Shown here: positions 11,875 through 22,184 of the stretch, in pieces
Layout of the letters: each line of letters opens with the position of its first letter
Position numbering within the stretch: position 1 is the stretch's first letter
From: Antedon mediterranea
Taxonomy: Eukaryota; Echinodermata; Crinoidea; Comatulida; Antedonidae
Length of the DNA stretch: 64,000 bases
Assembly: GCF_964355755.1 (NCBI RefSeq)
Contig: NC_092677.1
Span: 16,398,101-16,462,100 of the forward strand
Direction: 5' to 3'
Notes under the pieces: model-generated
What the model saw: only the letters and a program-made list of their open reading frames with translations
What the model was told of the DNA's origin: nothing
Database searches by the model: none
Program-made: the position numbers and the translations under genes

Positions 11875-11921
11875 AACCTCTCGCTTACAGGGAGAGTATC
11901 ATACCACTAGACCACAGAGCC
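11851..11921 (-). tRNA. tRNA-like sequence (tRNA or tRNA-derived SINE head)
   Basis: On the minus strand, a 7-bp acceptor stem (GGCTCTG with CAGAGAC, one mismatch), a GGTCTAGTGG D-arm box A and a GGTTCGAATCC T-arm box B are in the right order and spacing for a 71-nt tRNA. The anticodon arm is imperfect. One alignment gives a CCTGTAA loop (anticodon TGT, threonine, but without U33). Another gives CTGTAAG (anticodon GTA, tyrosine, with one stem mismatch). Half of it is duplicated 366 bp away. That points to a pseudo-tRNA or SINE head rather than a functional gene. Confidence 0.5.
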
Positions 11922-12098
11922 ATGTATGGTATTATCACAGATTTTCACCCACCAGATACATTCTCTCATACAACAAACGCCCTCACAATCAGTGGAGGCT
12001 TAACAAGTCAGAATAAATTCTAACTTTAATTCGCAACGGTTTTTAAAATAATATTGTGTATATGTAAATCAATGAAGTTGCGTAGCACTGTGTAAATT

Positions 12099-12240
12099 AT
12101 ATATAAATCATACTGTAAATTATAGAAACAGTGCTCATATTCGGAACATGATCTCATAATCGCGTCGAGCATAGCTCATTGGCGAAAGTTCCGTATTTTT
12201 TAGTTGTATGAAAAATGTCTCTGGCGGGATTCGAACCTGC
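12099..12240. repeat. 142-bp direct duplication, copy 2
   Basis: This is a copy of 11,733-11,874. It breaks off within the T-arm of the tRNA-like sequence and continues into unrelated sequence. Confidence 0.85.
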
Positions 12241-12382
12241 TTTGTAAAATGCTAATACTGTAGTATTCACAACAAAAATGCACCGTTTCGAACTGAAGAG
12301 TGCTCTACAAAACAACATACTATATATGTATATAGCAGAAAGTAGAGGAGCGTAATAATATATATAGATATATATGTTGCCA

Positions 12383-12535
12383 GAAAGCTCTGCTAACTTT
12401 TCTGGCTGTTTTACTTTATCGCTTTGATTTAGCTTTCCCCCTTTTTTTGTATCTCCATTGAGATCCAGCCACTGATACCCACAGCATTATCATTATTTCA
12501 GTAATTTGCCTTTGGCATTATATATATATTCTACT
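12383..12535 (+). repeat. Penelope pseudo-LTR, left copy
   Basis: It shares GAAAGCTCTGCTAACTTTTC, TGGCTGTTTTACTTTATCG, the TTGAGATCCAGCCAC word and CAGTAATTTGCCTTTGGC with 14,261-14,390, in the same orientation. Penelope-like elements often have such terminal direct repeats. The pair brackets Penelope coding remains. Confidence 0.65.
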
Positions 12536-12540
12536 GTTTG

Positions 12541-14015
12541 TATAAATTTTGATCTGATTTTGCTGTAATCCTGGAGAGTACTTTGAATAACTTCACCAAA
12601 TTACGTCGCCTGTCCGAGAAACGTGCCAAGTATCGTCACCATTTACATACTTTTCTTTTACATCGTTCTAAACATTCGATTTGCAGTCACATCTGGTATT
12701 CGATTTGCAGATGATGGCATGCGTTCTCGTTGGAATGCTGTCCATTAAAACAAGGCCAACAGCCATTAAGTCGCGTGCTATAATGCATAGTGATACCGGA
12801 CCGACATACAGACCGATAGACCGACAGACACACCGACAGACAGACCGACAGACAGACAGACCGACCGACATAGTGAACTATACTGACCGAAATTACTGAA
12901 CATGTTTAAAAATGTTGAAATGTTTAAAAACATTTATATTTTTTTAATTTACACGTGCGTAGCCTGTCACTTTCGACGTGCTCGTATAACGTAATTTCGA
13001 GTTGAAAAGTAAGTCAAGAAAACAGAAATCGGGCAAAAAGAGTGCGTAATAACATTTACCGCGCAGTGCGCGCGCAAAAATATGCGCACTCATGGCAATT
13101 TTGTAAACGCTTAAAATTGCCTGAAATGTACTCTTATTTCATCGAAAATAAATTTTGAAAATTTTAAGCGCGCGTACGCATGCGTTACATGCGCTACGCA
13201 CGTAATTGTATTGCCATATGATGATTTATGCCCTGAAATTTATGAGTACCAAATTTTATTTAATTGTGATTCATGGTTGTGAAGATATGATTACAAACGT
13301 GATTTCGTTAAATCGTGCGTAGACCGCGTAATTTTTTATTGCGAACCGTGAAAACATAACCACATTGATTCCTGGCCATAAGGAATATACTGTGAAAAAT
13401 TGACCTAGCTAGATTAAACTAATATCAAGATAAGGTCAGAAAGCGATAAAATGCATAGTGATACCGGACCGACAGACAGACAGACAGACCGACAGACAGA
13501 CCGACCGACCGACATAGTGAACTATAGAGTCGCTTCCACGCGACTAAAAATGCTTGTGAACTCAATGAGATCCAAATTGGCAATTGCCGCAAAAAGAGAA
13601 CTTCCTGCATCCGAGTTTCAAAACAAACTCAGGATTATCGCCAATGATTGCCGTAAGCATGCTGGACCCATGGTGAAGATAATTTGGAATCTTTTCTTCT
13701 CAATATAAATTCAGCCCAGCCAAGTATCTCATATACTGTAATATTTGTGGCAAACAGTACGTCGGAGAAACAAAAAACACTCTCCGTATGAGAATGACAC
13801 AACACAGATCAGCTATCAAAACATTAAAGCTTGATCAACCTGTAGCCGAACATTTTAATTCAGCTGGTCACTTTATTGCAAATTTCAGAGCAATAGACCA
13901 CGATGTCAAATGGAGCGACAAAACTCGCAAAGACAAAGAAAACCACTGGGAATTACAACTTAAAACCACAAAACCTTTTGGACTTAACATTAGGAACATA
14001 CTCCCAGATGGGTAA
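12541..14015 (+). pseudogene. Penelope-like element with RT deleted; GIY-YIG nuclease end kept
   Basis: The left part (12,541-12,700) encodes a basic stretch including LRRLSEKRAKYRHH, like the N-terminus of Penelope proteins. After an insertion, 13,551-13,690 encodes another N-terminal-like helical stretch. 13,710-14,015 then encodes the nuclease: a YLIYCNICGKQYVGET segment (the Y-L-I and Y-V-G of the GIY-YIG fold with its extra cysteines), R-M-R-M-T-Q-H, and AEHFNSAGHF. A WELQLKTTKPFGLN tail and a stop at 14,013-14,015 follow. The reverse transcriptase is absent. Frames differ between the pieces, so the copy is dead. It complements the copy at 2.6-3.9 kb, which kept the RT and lost the nuclease. 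Confidence 0.75.
12778..13535. mobile_element. Microsatellite-bearing insertion, possibly Helitron-like
   Basis: Two similar segments, each reading TGCATAGTGATACCGGACCGA, then a run of GACAGACC/GACCGACC units, then GACATAGTGAACTATA, lie at about 12,783-12,885 and 13,452-13,527. The right one continues into a hairpin (AGTCG, loop, CGCGACT) followed by TAAAAA. A short terminal hairpin plus CTAA next to a microsatellite is how many non-autonomous Helitrons end. Between the two segments is CpG-rich sequence related to 30,760-31,000. The class is not proven. Confidence 0.45.
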
Positions 14016-14260
14016 AATTATTCCATTGACTACCAAAATTTAAGTTTCAATATTAACCACCATTTAAGCTGTTTTTTTAGTTTAATTCAAAATTGTTTAT
14101 ATCTCTACCAAGCTACCTTCTTTGTTTTCTACTCTTATTCAGACTCCACCCTGTCTCCTTTTGTTGTATTCCTGTCCACCCAGGCAGCACTTGCCAGTTC
14201 TTATACAATGACGTTATCCAAATTCCTTCACTTGCACTGACGAAGGGCTAGTTTTTCCCG

Positions 14261-14390
14261 AAAGCTCTGCTAACTTTTCTGGCTGTTTTACTTTATCGTT
14301 TTTTTTTTTTGTATCTCCATTGAGATCCAGCCACAGCATTGTCATTTTTTCAGTAATTTGCCTTTGGCTTATATATATATATGTATATAT
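14261..14390 (+). repeat. Penelope pseudo-LTR, right copy
   Basis: This is the counterpart of 12,383-12,535. It follows the GIY-YIG reading frame by about 245 bp and is preceded by a CTGACGAAGGGC word typical of Penelope 3' regions. Confidence 0.65.
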
Positions 14391-14399
14391 ATAGTCTAG

Positions 14400-15090
14400 A
14401 CCTATTCTCACCTGTTTTTCCTTCTTGCAATTATAAATCATCTGTTTATAATTATCGGTTTGACTGCCGTTATTAGACATCCACCGTTATCATATTGAGC
14501 AGGAAACTTTTTTGTTTCTTTTTTGTCTTACGTATGTTCATCCAACTTTTATTTCCATATATATATACTGTACAGTACATTTCTATTAATATTTATCCTA
14601 TTAACATTTTTTTTTCTATTCATTCATCAGTGATTTTTCAAACTCGGATATTCAGAGTTAGGTTACATGTTCGGAAACACAAATTGGTGCATAGATTCCT
14701 GTTGTTGGTTGCCGATACCGGATGAATACCCATGCAAAATTCAGGATGATTATTGTCATTTATACTTATATAGAGATATAATGTAAATTTAACACTTGTC
14801 ACTCTTCCACCATTATAACATTCTAATTATTTGATTGTGAATGAAGTAAAACATTATCAGTTTTAGAAAATACTATGTGAATGATAAAAAGATTAGGCCT
14901 ACAAAATTTATAATCATTTGTTCTAGTAGAACAATATCAGTGGATTTGTCAAAATCAGTCAACCGTAACATCACAATCAATAGCCTACAGCAGGGCACAT
15001 CGATCAAACTACTGATAACATTAAAATAAGGTTATAGCCTATAGGCCAAATCAGTACAACTTTTAATATTAAATGCTAAATAATGAATAC
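14400..15090. other. Non-coding
   Basis: Nothing recognisable is encoded. The stretch downstream of the neighbouring minus-strand gene may hold its further exons, but none can be picked out confidently. Confidence 0.35.
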
Positions 15091-15094
15091 ACAC

Positions 15095-15118
15095 CAGCTA
15101 AGATCGCACTCCCAAATA
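15095..15118 (-). CDS. Tentative fourth micro-exon of the minus-strand gene
   Basis: A 24-nt stretch lies between an AG acceptor (minus-strand context CATTGAAAG) and a GTGTGT donor. In the phase left by the exon at 15,327-15,387 it reads VFGSAILAG. Its short length and weak acceptor make this much less certain than the three upstream exons. Confidence 0.25.
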
Positions 15119-15326
15119 CTTTCAATGAAAAATACTTAATGCAATCGAATATACAATGTTTCCATCACAAAAAAAGCCGCTAAATAATTGCATAAACAGG
15201 TTAAAGGGTTTTAAAAAATGTAGTTTACTGCATGCAGTAACTACAGTTGAATCATTTTGACATGGTCGTTTGAGGGCAAATAATGTAAAAATTTGTGATT
15301 AAATGAAATACTGTAGCAATACTCAC

Positions 15327-15387
15327 CATTTACTTTTGGAATTATCGTGCCAAAAAGCGTATCCATCACTTTGTCTAATTTCTTAAC
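15327..15387 (-). CDS. Exon 3 of an unidentified short-exon gene
   Basis: On the minus strand a 61-nt open stretch lies between an ATTTAG acceptor and a GTGAGT donor. It encodes VKKLDKVMDTLFGTIIPKVN plus one base. It continues exon 2 in phase. I do not recognise the protein. It is amphipathic and lysine-rich, with no cysteines. The run of three consecutive exons with good splice sites and one compatible reading frame is the reason for calling a gene. Confidence 0.6.
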
Positions 15388-15482
15388 CTAAATAGGATAG
15401 AATAAAATAATAGTCAGTTTAGAATAAACAATAATTATTCACTTTTGAATTCACAACAATTTTTTTCAATAATCTGACTTAC

Positions 15483-15537
15483 CGGTACATTTGCACTTAT
15501 TTCGCCTAATATTTCGGCAGATTTGGCAAACTTGAAA
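15483..15537 (-). CDS. Exon 2 of an unidentified short-exon gene
   Basis: A 55-nt exon sits between a GGTCTAG acceptor and a GTAAGTC donor (minus strand). It completes a serine codon begun in exon 1, then reads FKFAKSAEILGEISANVP and ends in phase 0 before exon 3. Both splice sites match consensus well. Confidence 0.6.
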
Positions 15538-15722
15538 CTAGACCTAATTTACAACACAAGAAATATAAATATCAGACACAAGTTCACATTGTTACAAAAA
15601 GTGTAATATTGCAAAGAAGAGAAAACAATTTCTATTATTTGTATGAAACTCTACATAAAGTGAACTTCATAATCCGTTATTAGTAATTTATTGATAGTCA
15701 CATATTCACACACGTTACTTAC

Positions 15723-15797
15723 GAATCAAGAGTAAAGCTTCCAGTTATTGCATTTTTCTTTGTATTCACACTGACAGAAGCTGATAAACTCATACTC
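15723..15797 (-). CDS. Exon 1 (first visible) of an unidentified short-exon gene
   Basis: A 75-nt exon on the minus strand follows a TTCTGTAG acceptor and precedes a GTAAGTAACG donor. It reads S-MSLSASVSVNTKKNAITG-SFTLD plus two bases that pair with exon 2. A methionine is the second codon, but whether translation starts there is unknown; further exons may lie upstream beyond 15,990. Its acceptor and first half are copied in the adjacent 104-bp tandem repeat. The product is unknown. No signal peptide or membrane segment is visible in the three exons. Confidence 0.55.
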
Positions 15798-15985
15798 TAC
15801 AGAAGCAATTTAAAATCATTAGTTTACAAGCTATAGATCTTGTTCACACTATAGTGATTGTACTTGTATTCACACTGACAGAAGCTGATAGACTCATATT
15901 CTACAGAAGCAATTTAAAATCATTAGTTTACAAGCTATAGGTCTTGTTCACACTATAGTGATTTTACTTGTATTTACACTGACAG
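15761..15985. repeat. 104-bp tandem duplication over an exon start
   Basis: The word CTGACAGAAGCTGATA occurs at 15,771 and 15,875 and begins again at 15,979, giving two full units and the start of a third. Each full unit carries the splice acceptor and the first part of exon 1 of the minus-strand gene. The outer unit has mutations (GAATATGAGTC for GAGTATGAGTT on the coding strand). Confidence 0.85.
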
Positions 15986-16049
15986 AATGATTGATAGACT
16001 TGTTTTTAATCATGCATAAATGTTTTCTTTTTGTGTTTATTTCTTTTTC

Positions 16050-16640
16050 ATTATTAACTCTTAACAAATAACTTTTTTGTTTACAGTTAAGCATATTTTG
16101 TTTACAGTATTTATCTTTTTCTTGTTTTTTTATCCATAGTTTTTTCTCAACTAAACTATTCTGTAACATCATAATTCAACTCATTTCTACTAATATTATT
16201 CTATTTACATATATTTTATAGCATAAACATATTTTTGTTTAAATTAAATACCTAATAAAAATATATTATTCATTTTTTAAAAATCTTTTTTGTATCATCA
16301 TCATACACATATTTTCTGCTTGTACTGTATTCTCTTTTATGTTAACTCATAACATAATTTATCAACATGTCTTATTTTAAAAACTTTCTGTATTATCTAT
16401 GTATTCTCTGCTTGTATTCTTCCTTTTACATGTTTTGTTATTCTAGCTTTTTCTTCTACTCTAACTTTTTTGTTTACAGTATTTATCTTTTCTTTATTTA
16501 TCCATAGTTTATTTTCTTACTGAATACAAACACACTTTTATTTTTCAATCATAATTCAACTCATTTCTACTAATATCATTATATTTACATTGATAGCATA
16601 AACATATTTTCTGTTTAAATTAAATAGCAAACACTTTTTA
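16050..16640. repeat. Diverged tandem duplication of about 380 bp, pyrimidine-rich
   Basis: The series TTTGTTTACAGTATTTATC, TTATCCATAGTTT, ATAATTCAACTCATTTCTAC and ATAGCATAAACATATTT appears at about 16,078-16,255 and again at about 16,466-16,626. It is non-coding. It may be promoter or intron sequence between the two divergent host genes. Confidence 0.6.
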
Positions 16641-17256
16641 TACAAGCATATCATCCTTTTTCGCTAAAAATGTCCGTTTACAACGTTTTTTAGGTAGCAA
16701 AATGAACCAAACTTGCTCGCAAATGATACATGCGTTGATTTTGTGCACACTGCACGCGAGTTTCGAGTAACCAGAACATGATTGGTGAAATACAATCACA
16801 TGGTACAGACTTTTGTTCGTTGCGGATAATTTTGAACCTGTTACCTTCGAGGGACCAAATCACTCACGCTGATATATAGCGATACATATTAAAATAGAGT
16901 ACCAACATTAATCGATGATTTCTCATCTTTTACTATAAAAAAAACATTGTAAATATGTTAAGAAATTTTAGACTCCTAATATCGGAACGAGATGAAACGA
17001 TACAATTTATTGATTATGGCCTAACAGAATTAAATGCAAGTTCAAGTAATATTTTATCTACAGTCCATTTAAATCCATCACAATTCAGCTATTTGTTAAA
17101 TGTACTTATTTAACAATTCACATGTCTATGTTAGGGGAAACTGGTGTAAACGCTTTCGATAAATATTGCCTTGTTTTTTGACAAAATGTTTCGTTTTGTA
17201 ATAATTACAAATTAAACTTTTAAACGGCGAACTATAAGTATCGTTTTATTTTTCAG
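16641..17256. other. Intergenic or 5' region of the plus-strand membrane gene
   Basis: No coding stretch is visible. A TTTTATTTTTCAG acceptor ends this interval directly before the ATG at 17,257, so an untranslated upstream exon may lie here. Confidence 0.4.
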
Positions 17257-17332
17257 ATGTTAAAAGTACAAGAAATAATTTGTGTTTTTTGTATTGCTTC
17301 TTTGATGTCATTCCAGGCAGCTGATACAGCAG
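17257..17332 (+). CDS. Exon 1 of a small single-pass membrane protein gene: signal peptide
   Basis: The exon begins with ATG right after a TTTTTCAG acceptor and reads MLKVQEIICVFCIASLMSFQ-AADTAG (25 codons plus one base). That is a short polar start, a hydrophobic core and small residues near Q-A-A, a standard cleavable signal peptide. A donor GTGCGATG follows. The single leftover G joins exactly to GA at the start of the exon at 21,583 to give a glycine codon, with no stop. Phase agreement over a 4.2-kb intron is the main support. The protein family is unknown. Confidence 0.55.
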
Positions 17333-19088
17333 GTGCGATGAATCTTAAATTATACTTACTAGTTTTAGTTACTCATATAGTAATGTGATAATAGATCACT
17401 ATTCCAAATTAATCAGCTTTGCATAATTTATTTTTAAAACTATTATTTCTCAACTCGAACTTGATATTTATACATCTTTGTTGTTGCTATTGTGTTTATT
17501 GTTTTGTCGAAAAAATGTTATGTAGAATAATTGCAGTCGACAAATAAATTGAATTTAATTGCCATGATTTTGTTGTGTTTGGATTACTAAACATGTTAAA
17601 TACAAATCCACTCCACGTTTTGTTAAAGAAAATAACACATGTTAATAATAATAAATTACATTGATTACATTATCAGCAACTTTAATCTATTTCTATAAAT
17701 TAAAAAAATACTGTTTAATAGCTGAATTATACAGTACATTTGCAAGCGTGAACAAACGTTATAATACAGTACAAATTTCCTAAACTCCGTTTCCGCTAAT
17801 AGGCCTACATGTTTTTATCAAACCGCTGCGCAATTTTGTCGTTTCGTGACGTTACTATATAATTATTTATTATGCACCATTTATCATTAGAGCCCTGTGT
17901 GTCGATAGTGAGTTGCATAGTAATTTGTCATAGTTGCATGCTCCTTAACTTTCACCATTAATTTCCAGTTTTCCAGATTACATTTGTGAAATTTGAGGTA
18001 CTGTTATTGTATGACTTGCTAATTATTCCTTCTCAAATATTACTACACATTCTCACCATGAATAAAACAAACAAAATCAAAATCTTAGGCCACCTCCAAG
18101 GTCTCCCAAGCCTATGAGACAAGGTGCTACAAGCCAGCATAAACAGCCTGTCTCCATTCAAGCAAGTGTAGTACACCTACTAGGCCTAGCGTGAGCAGTG
18201 ACTCCAATGGTTCCATCCTAAATGTCAACAATTAATTTCTCTCAGAAGATAGATCACCACCATTCATAATGCATCCAACGTCGAGGTGAAACAGATGTTC
18301 AAAGATTCCCACATTTATAAGGACCTTCAAGAACGTTTTGGCTCCTTGGAAAAAAAAACAATTAATGTGGAATCTAGGATAAAAAAAAATCAGACGATAA
18401 AACTGACTTTCCAGTTTCACAAGAGTTCAAAGATGCGCAGTTAAGGAGTTCAAACTAGACTGGAGGAGCGTAATTATCGCAAACAAAATAGAATATTAAA
18501 TAATTTCTGAAAATATCAGTGATATAGACCTAGTCCAACAAAAACTGTATCTGGACTAGGTGACCATAAGGCTTTACGATAACAATCCACTTCCAATCAA
18601 GACTACTTAAAGCAGTACTGGGATATATTACTACAAAACATCAAATCTTATCACAAGCTGCATGCAAAACTTTAGCTCGTACAAACCTTGAAGGAACGCG
18701 CTGAAAGAGATCGCGACTAAAAAAACGAAGAACTCCAGTGCCAAGAGGTCACAAACAGGAAGTGGGTCATCCGGAGAGAACGATTGATCAAGATATTGAT
18801 CAACATCCACATCCAACACATTCCAAAATATCCATCTCCAAGAGAATCAAACACTTACAATGTATGTACTGTAATGTAATGATATAGAGTTATAATATAA
18901 GAATCAACTTTAGGCCTATATCATAATTCAATTAAGTTCAACAATTTACTCCAGAAATGTCCAGTAAAAAAATTGACCAGATGTTTTTCATGACTATGTA
19001 ATTAACTCCCTAAAGAAAACAGTTTATCTGACCTTAAGACTTTCCCATCGTAAAACCATTGGAGATTGACACATTTTAAGAACATATT

Positions 19089-19498
19089 TGTGACGGCCCT
19101 ATCTTTTATTGTAATATTGTTAATCAACCTCCCCAAAAGGTACCTGGATCAACTTAGGACCAATAGTTAAGCTCAGGGATGATGTAATGACATATGCTAA
19201 TGAACAGAAGCTGCAATTTCAGCACAGCCCAGACACACCTCACAGACACTTCTTCAAACACACACCTCACAGACACTTCTTCAAGCACACACCTCACAGA
19301 CACTTCTACAAGCAGACATCTTACCTTACTTACTTACAGCATCATTCATCCTCTGTTCCTGTATTTTATTCTGTATATTCCTGTGTATTATCCAGTGTAT
19401 TATCCTGTATTATTAGGCAAGAATCTGAATAAACAACTCTGATATTATTGCAACCAAGCGAATAGAGTCTCAATACAACCTCCGCACATTATATTACA
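19089..19498 (+). mobile_element. Possible solo LTR
   Basis: The stretch starts TGTGACGGCCC and ends TATATTACA. It contains an AATAAA signal near 19,427 and a following TCTCAATACAACC-like run as in many Ty3-type LTRs. No second copy and no clear target duplication are visible, so this rests on composition alone. Confidence 0.3.
19233..19315 (+). repeat. Three tandem 27-bp units
   Basis: The unit begins CACCTCACAGACACTTCTTC and recurs at 19,236, 19,263 and 19,290 with a few changes. It lies inside the possible LTR. Confidence 0.9.
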
Positions 19499-19499
19499 G

Positions 19500-21490
19500 T
19501 ACACCAATATAGACGGTATTGCAAACAAGAATTATTTTTTAGTTTCAAAAGAAAATCCAGACATTATATTCATCACATAGACCAAATTAAAAGAAAGCGA
19601 TGTTGGCGATCATTAATTTGATACAGAAAAGTTTATTGTTTATAAATCACAGACGACAGAGTAGCCATTCTTATCAGAAATGATTTTGTTACAGAAATTA
19701 CACTAGACCCAGGTTGGACTGATAGCGAAACTTGTGTTTGCACTGTTAATTTAGAAGGAAGTAAAATATTACTTACCTGCTTATACAGACCACCACAATC
19801 ACTAAAAGAATATAACTGAATGATTAACAATACAATTCCAAAGCTGAGCAGTATTCCGCACGACCAATTACTTATCACAGGGGACTTTAACTATAAAAAC
19901 ATGGACTACCCAACAGTGATCAGCAATGTTTCTTCGATACGTGCGTACTGTGACAATTTTCTAGTCTAACATGTTATCAAGATATCACAAGAATGCGTGG
20001 TAGTGACCGTCAATAATTGTTAGACCTCTTTTTAACTGAAAACGAGCTCGAAATTTATAATATAAATTACTTTTCGCCTATTGGGAAAAGCCACCATGCA
20101 GTGTTGACTTTTGACTTCAATCTTGAACGTTCTTTTGTACAAGAAGAGAATGTGTCAACCTCAAAGTTTAACTTTGTCAAGGGTGAATATGACGACATGA
20201 ACTCTTACTTTAATTTGATTAACTGGGAAACTCTATTAGTAGATAAACCAGTAGAGGAATCTTGGAACCTATTTTTTGAAAGAATATACCAAAACTGTGA
20301 CAAAATTTGTACCAAAGAAAAATGTATGCCAAATGAATAAACCACCCAAACAGAAATGTTTGACACGATATACTCTATCTAAAATTGCGTCATTATACCG
20401 ATACACAAAAGCGGGGACAGATCCTTCAAACTACAGACCAATTTCACTTACCTAGGTTGTCTGCAAACTTCTTAAAAATAGTCTCCGCAACAAAATTGTA
20501 AAACACCTTAAAATAAAAAAAAAATAAACACCAATATGGTTTCCGTTCTCGACGCTTGACAGAACTCCTAGAGTTTTTCCGAGATATACACAGCGTTTTG
20601 ATGGCACTGATCCAGTAGATGTTATTTATCTTTATTGCAAAAAAGGCATTTGATACCGTACCACATGAACGTCTGAAAGCTAAACTTCAAACAAATGGTA
20701 TCAGTGGAAGAATCTTATTAAACTGAATATCTAACTTTCTTAGCTCAAGACACCAATGTTTATGTGTGAAAGGTTCTCTCTCATCCAAGCACAAAGTAAC
20801 TAGTGGTGTCAATCAAGGTTCAGTTATAGGACCCGTCCCTTTTTCATATTTTTCAACCATTTACTTGATGACATCAAATCTATTGGTAAGTTATTTGCAA
20901 ACGATTTACCGGCGATCTGCAGAAGCTGATATATCTCAAGATGAAATACATAAACCACAACAGTGGAGTCACTTATGGCTGTTGCAATTCAACGAATCCA
21001 AATGTAGTACTCTCCACATGGGAACTAGAAACCTAAATCACATCTATTCTATGGGAGTAAAAGTACTGCAGTCACCACACAAAGAGATGTTGGAGTGTAC
21101 GTTACATCAGACTTGAAATCGTCTATACATGTTGGCAAAGTAGTCTCTACTGCAAATTCGATGATTGCGATTATTAAGCGTACCTTCTCATACATGGACC
21201 AATATATGTTTCTTCTTTTTCATAAGACCCTTGTTATACTTATCGTGGAATTTGCTGGTCTCCGAACTTGCAGAAAAACATTATCAAACTACCAAGGTAG
21301 TACCATAATTGCAACAACTATCTGCTGACGAAGGGCTACATAGATTAGGACTCCCTACCATGCAATAGAGAAGAGAAGGTGGTGACAAAAAAAAATGGAT
21401 TTGATGACCTGGACGTTGCAAATGGAACGCACTACAAAAACATGCTATAGACAGTACCACTATAAATAATTTCAAACAATCATATGACAA
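19500..21490 (+). pseudogene. CR1/Jockey-like LINE, heavily broken
   Basis: Fragments in several plus-strand frames give the whole LINE order. Endonuclease pieces include NPDIIFIT, LLTCLYRPPQS and HDQLLITGDFNY. 20,017-20,340 reads NYFSPIGKSHHAVLTFDF, the end of the endonuclease. RT pieces are DPSNYRPISLT near 20,430, a 'YLYCKKGIRYRT' relic near 20,630, KVTSGVNQGSVIGPV near 20,800, and a thumb region ending near 21,330 with a degenerate RLGLPTMQ. Many frameshifts and stops are present. It lies in the same orientation as the host gene whose intron it occupies. Confidence 0.8.
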
Positions 21491-21582
21491 ACACATTAAC
21501 ATATCCATGAGAGGAGGCAGTCAAGTCACGAGTATTAACTCACTTGTCTTCACCGAAATAGTCTTTATTGTTTTCTTAACAG

Positions 21583-21803
21583 GAGAACTAGAAAAACAAA
21601 CCAATGATGATGATAAAACTTCTGTCTCAAACAATTGGATAATCCAATTAGTATGCGAATGGAAGGATTCTATGTATGGATATTTTAATGCGCAAGGGCC
21701 TTCTACACCTGGTGCAATTTGTTTAGTTTTAATAATTGCTATTGCTGTTGTTCTCATGTGTGTTATAAAAGAGGTAAGGAACAATATTAATTATTTAATA
21801 TAA
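21583..21803 (+). CDS. Exon 2 of the membrane-protein gene: ectodomain and transmembrane helix
   Basis: After a TTTTCTTAACAG acceptor the exon reads an acidic, asparagine-rich ectodomain (ELEKQTNDDDKTSVSNNW, one N-rich stretch and one cysteine). A strongly hydrophobic helix follows, AICLVLIIAIAVVLMCVI, then KE. At that point a consensus GTAAGG donor occurs at 21,774. If it is used, the exon ends at 21,773 in phase 0; a possible last exon at 22,182 (GSFTKNS and stop, after TTTGGTTCAG) would finish the protein at 96 residues. If it is not used, the frame runs to a stop at 21,801-21,803, giving 97 residues with a VRNNINYLI tail. Either way the product is a tiny type I membrane protein of unknown function. 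Confidence 0.55.
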
Positions 21804-22184
21804 GTTATGGATTTTAATCAATAACAATGATATTGGTCTACTTTATTTGTATATAAAGAAAAACATAAAAAATGCACACCAAGAATGTTTAAGGTACCGT
21901 ACGTTACTACGTACGGAGTAAGACTGGTGTGGATTACGCAAGCAGTTAAGGTAAGGTTTTTCTTTTACATTTTTAAAGTAGTCTAGGATCTCTATTTTAT
22001 ACTGTCGTCATTTGCTTTTGTTTAGTTTTTGTTAGCCATTTCTTGATATACGGCAATCGTAGGGTACATTTACATAAGTTACGCAAGCGGTAACGTAATC
22101 CATGGATTAAAATACGTACCAAGGTGTTTGCACGTAGGCCTATGTGGTTCGTTGCTTCACTAAAATCAATGGCTTTGGTTCAGG

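Larger units (their letters stand above)
17333..21582 (+). other. Intron of the membrane-protein gene, filled with retroelement remains
   Basis: The interval starts with GT and ends with TTTTCTTAACAG. It holds an unassigned stretch (17.4-19.0 kb), a possible solo LTR and a decayed LINE. 18,230-18,850 reads on the plus strand as broken, charged, helix-prone peptide pieces that could be LINE or gag debris, but I cannot name them. Confidence 0.45.

Noticed and set aside
12668-13610. Open frames with repeated S-V-C-R-S or T-D-R-Q peptides
   Set aside because: These are translations of the GACAGACC microsatellite in several frames, not proteins.
19187-19442. Open frames with a repeated histidine- and phenylalanine-rich motif
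   Set aside because: The peptide repeat only reflects the three 27-bp tandem DNA units. It is open in two overlapping frames and lies within an LTR-like sequence.
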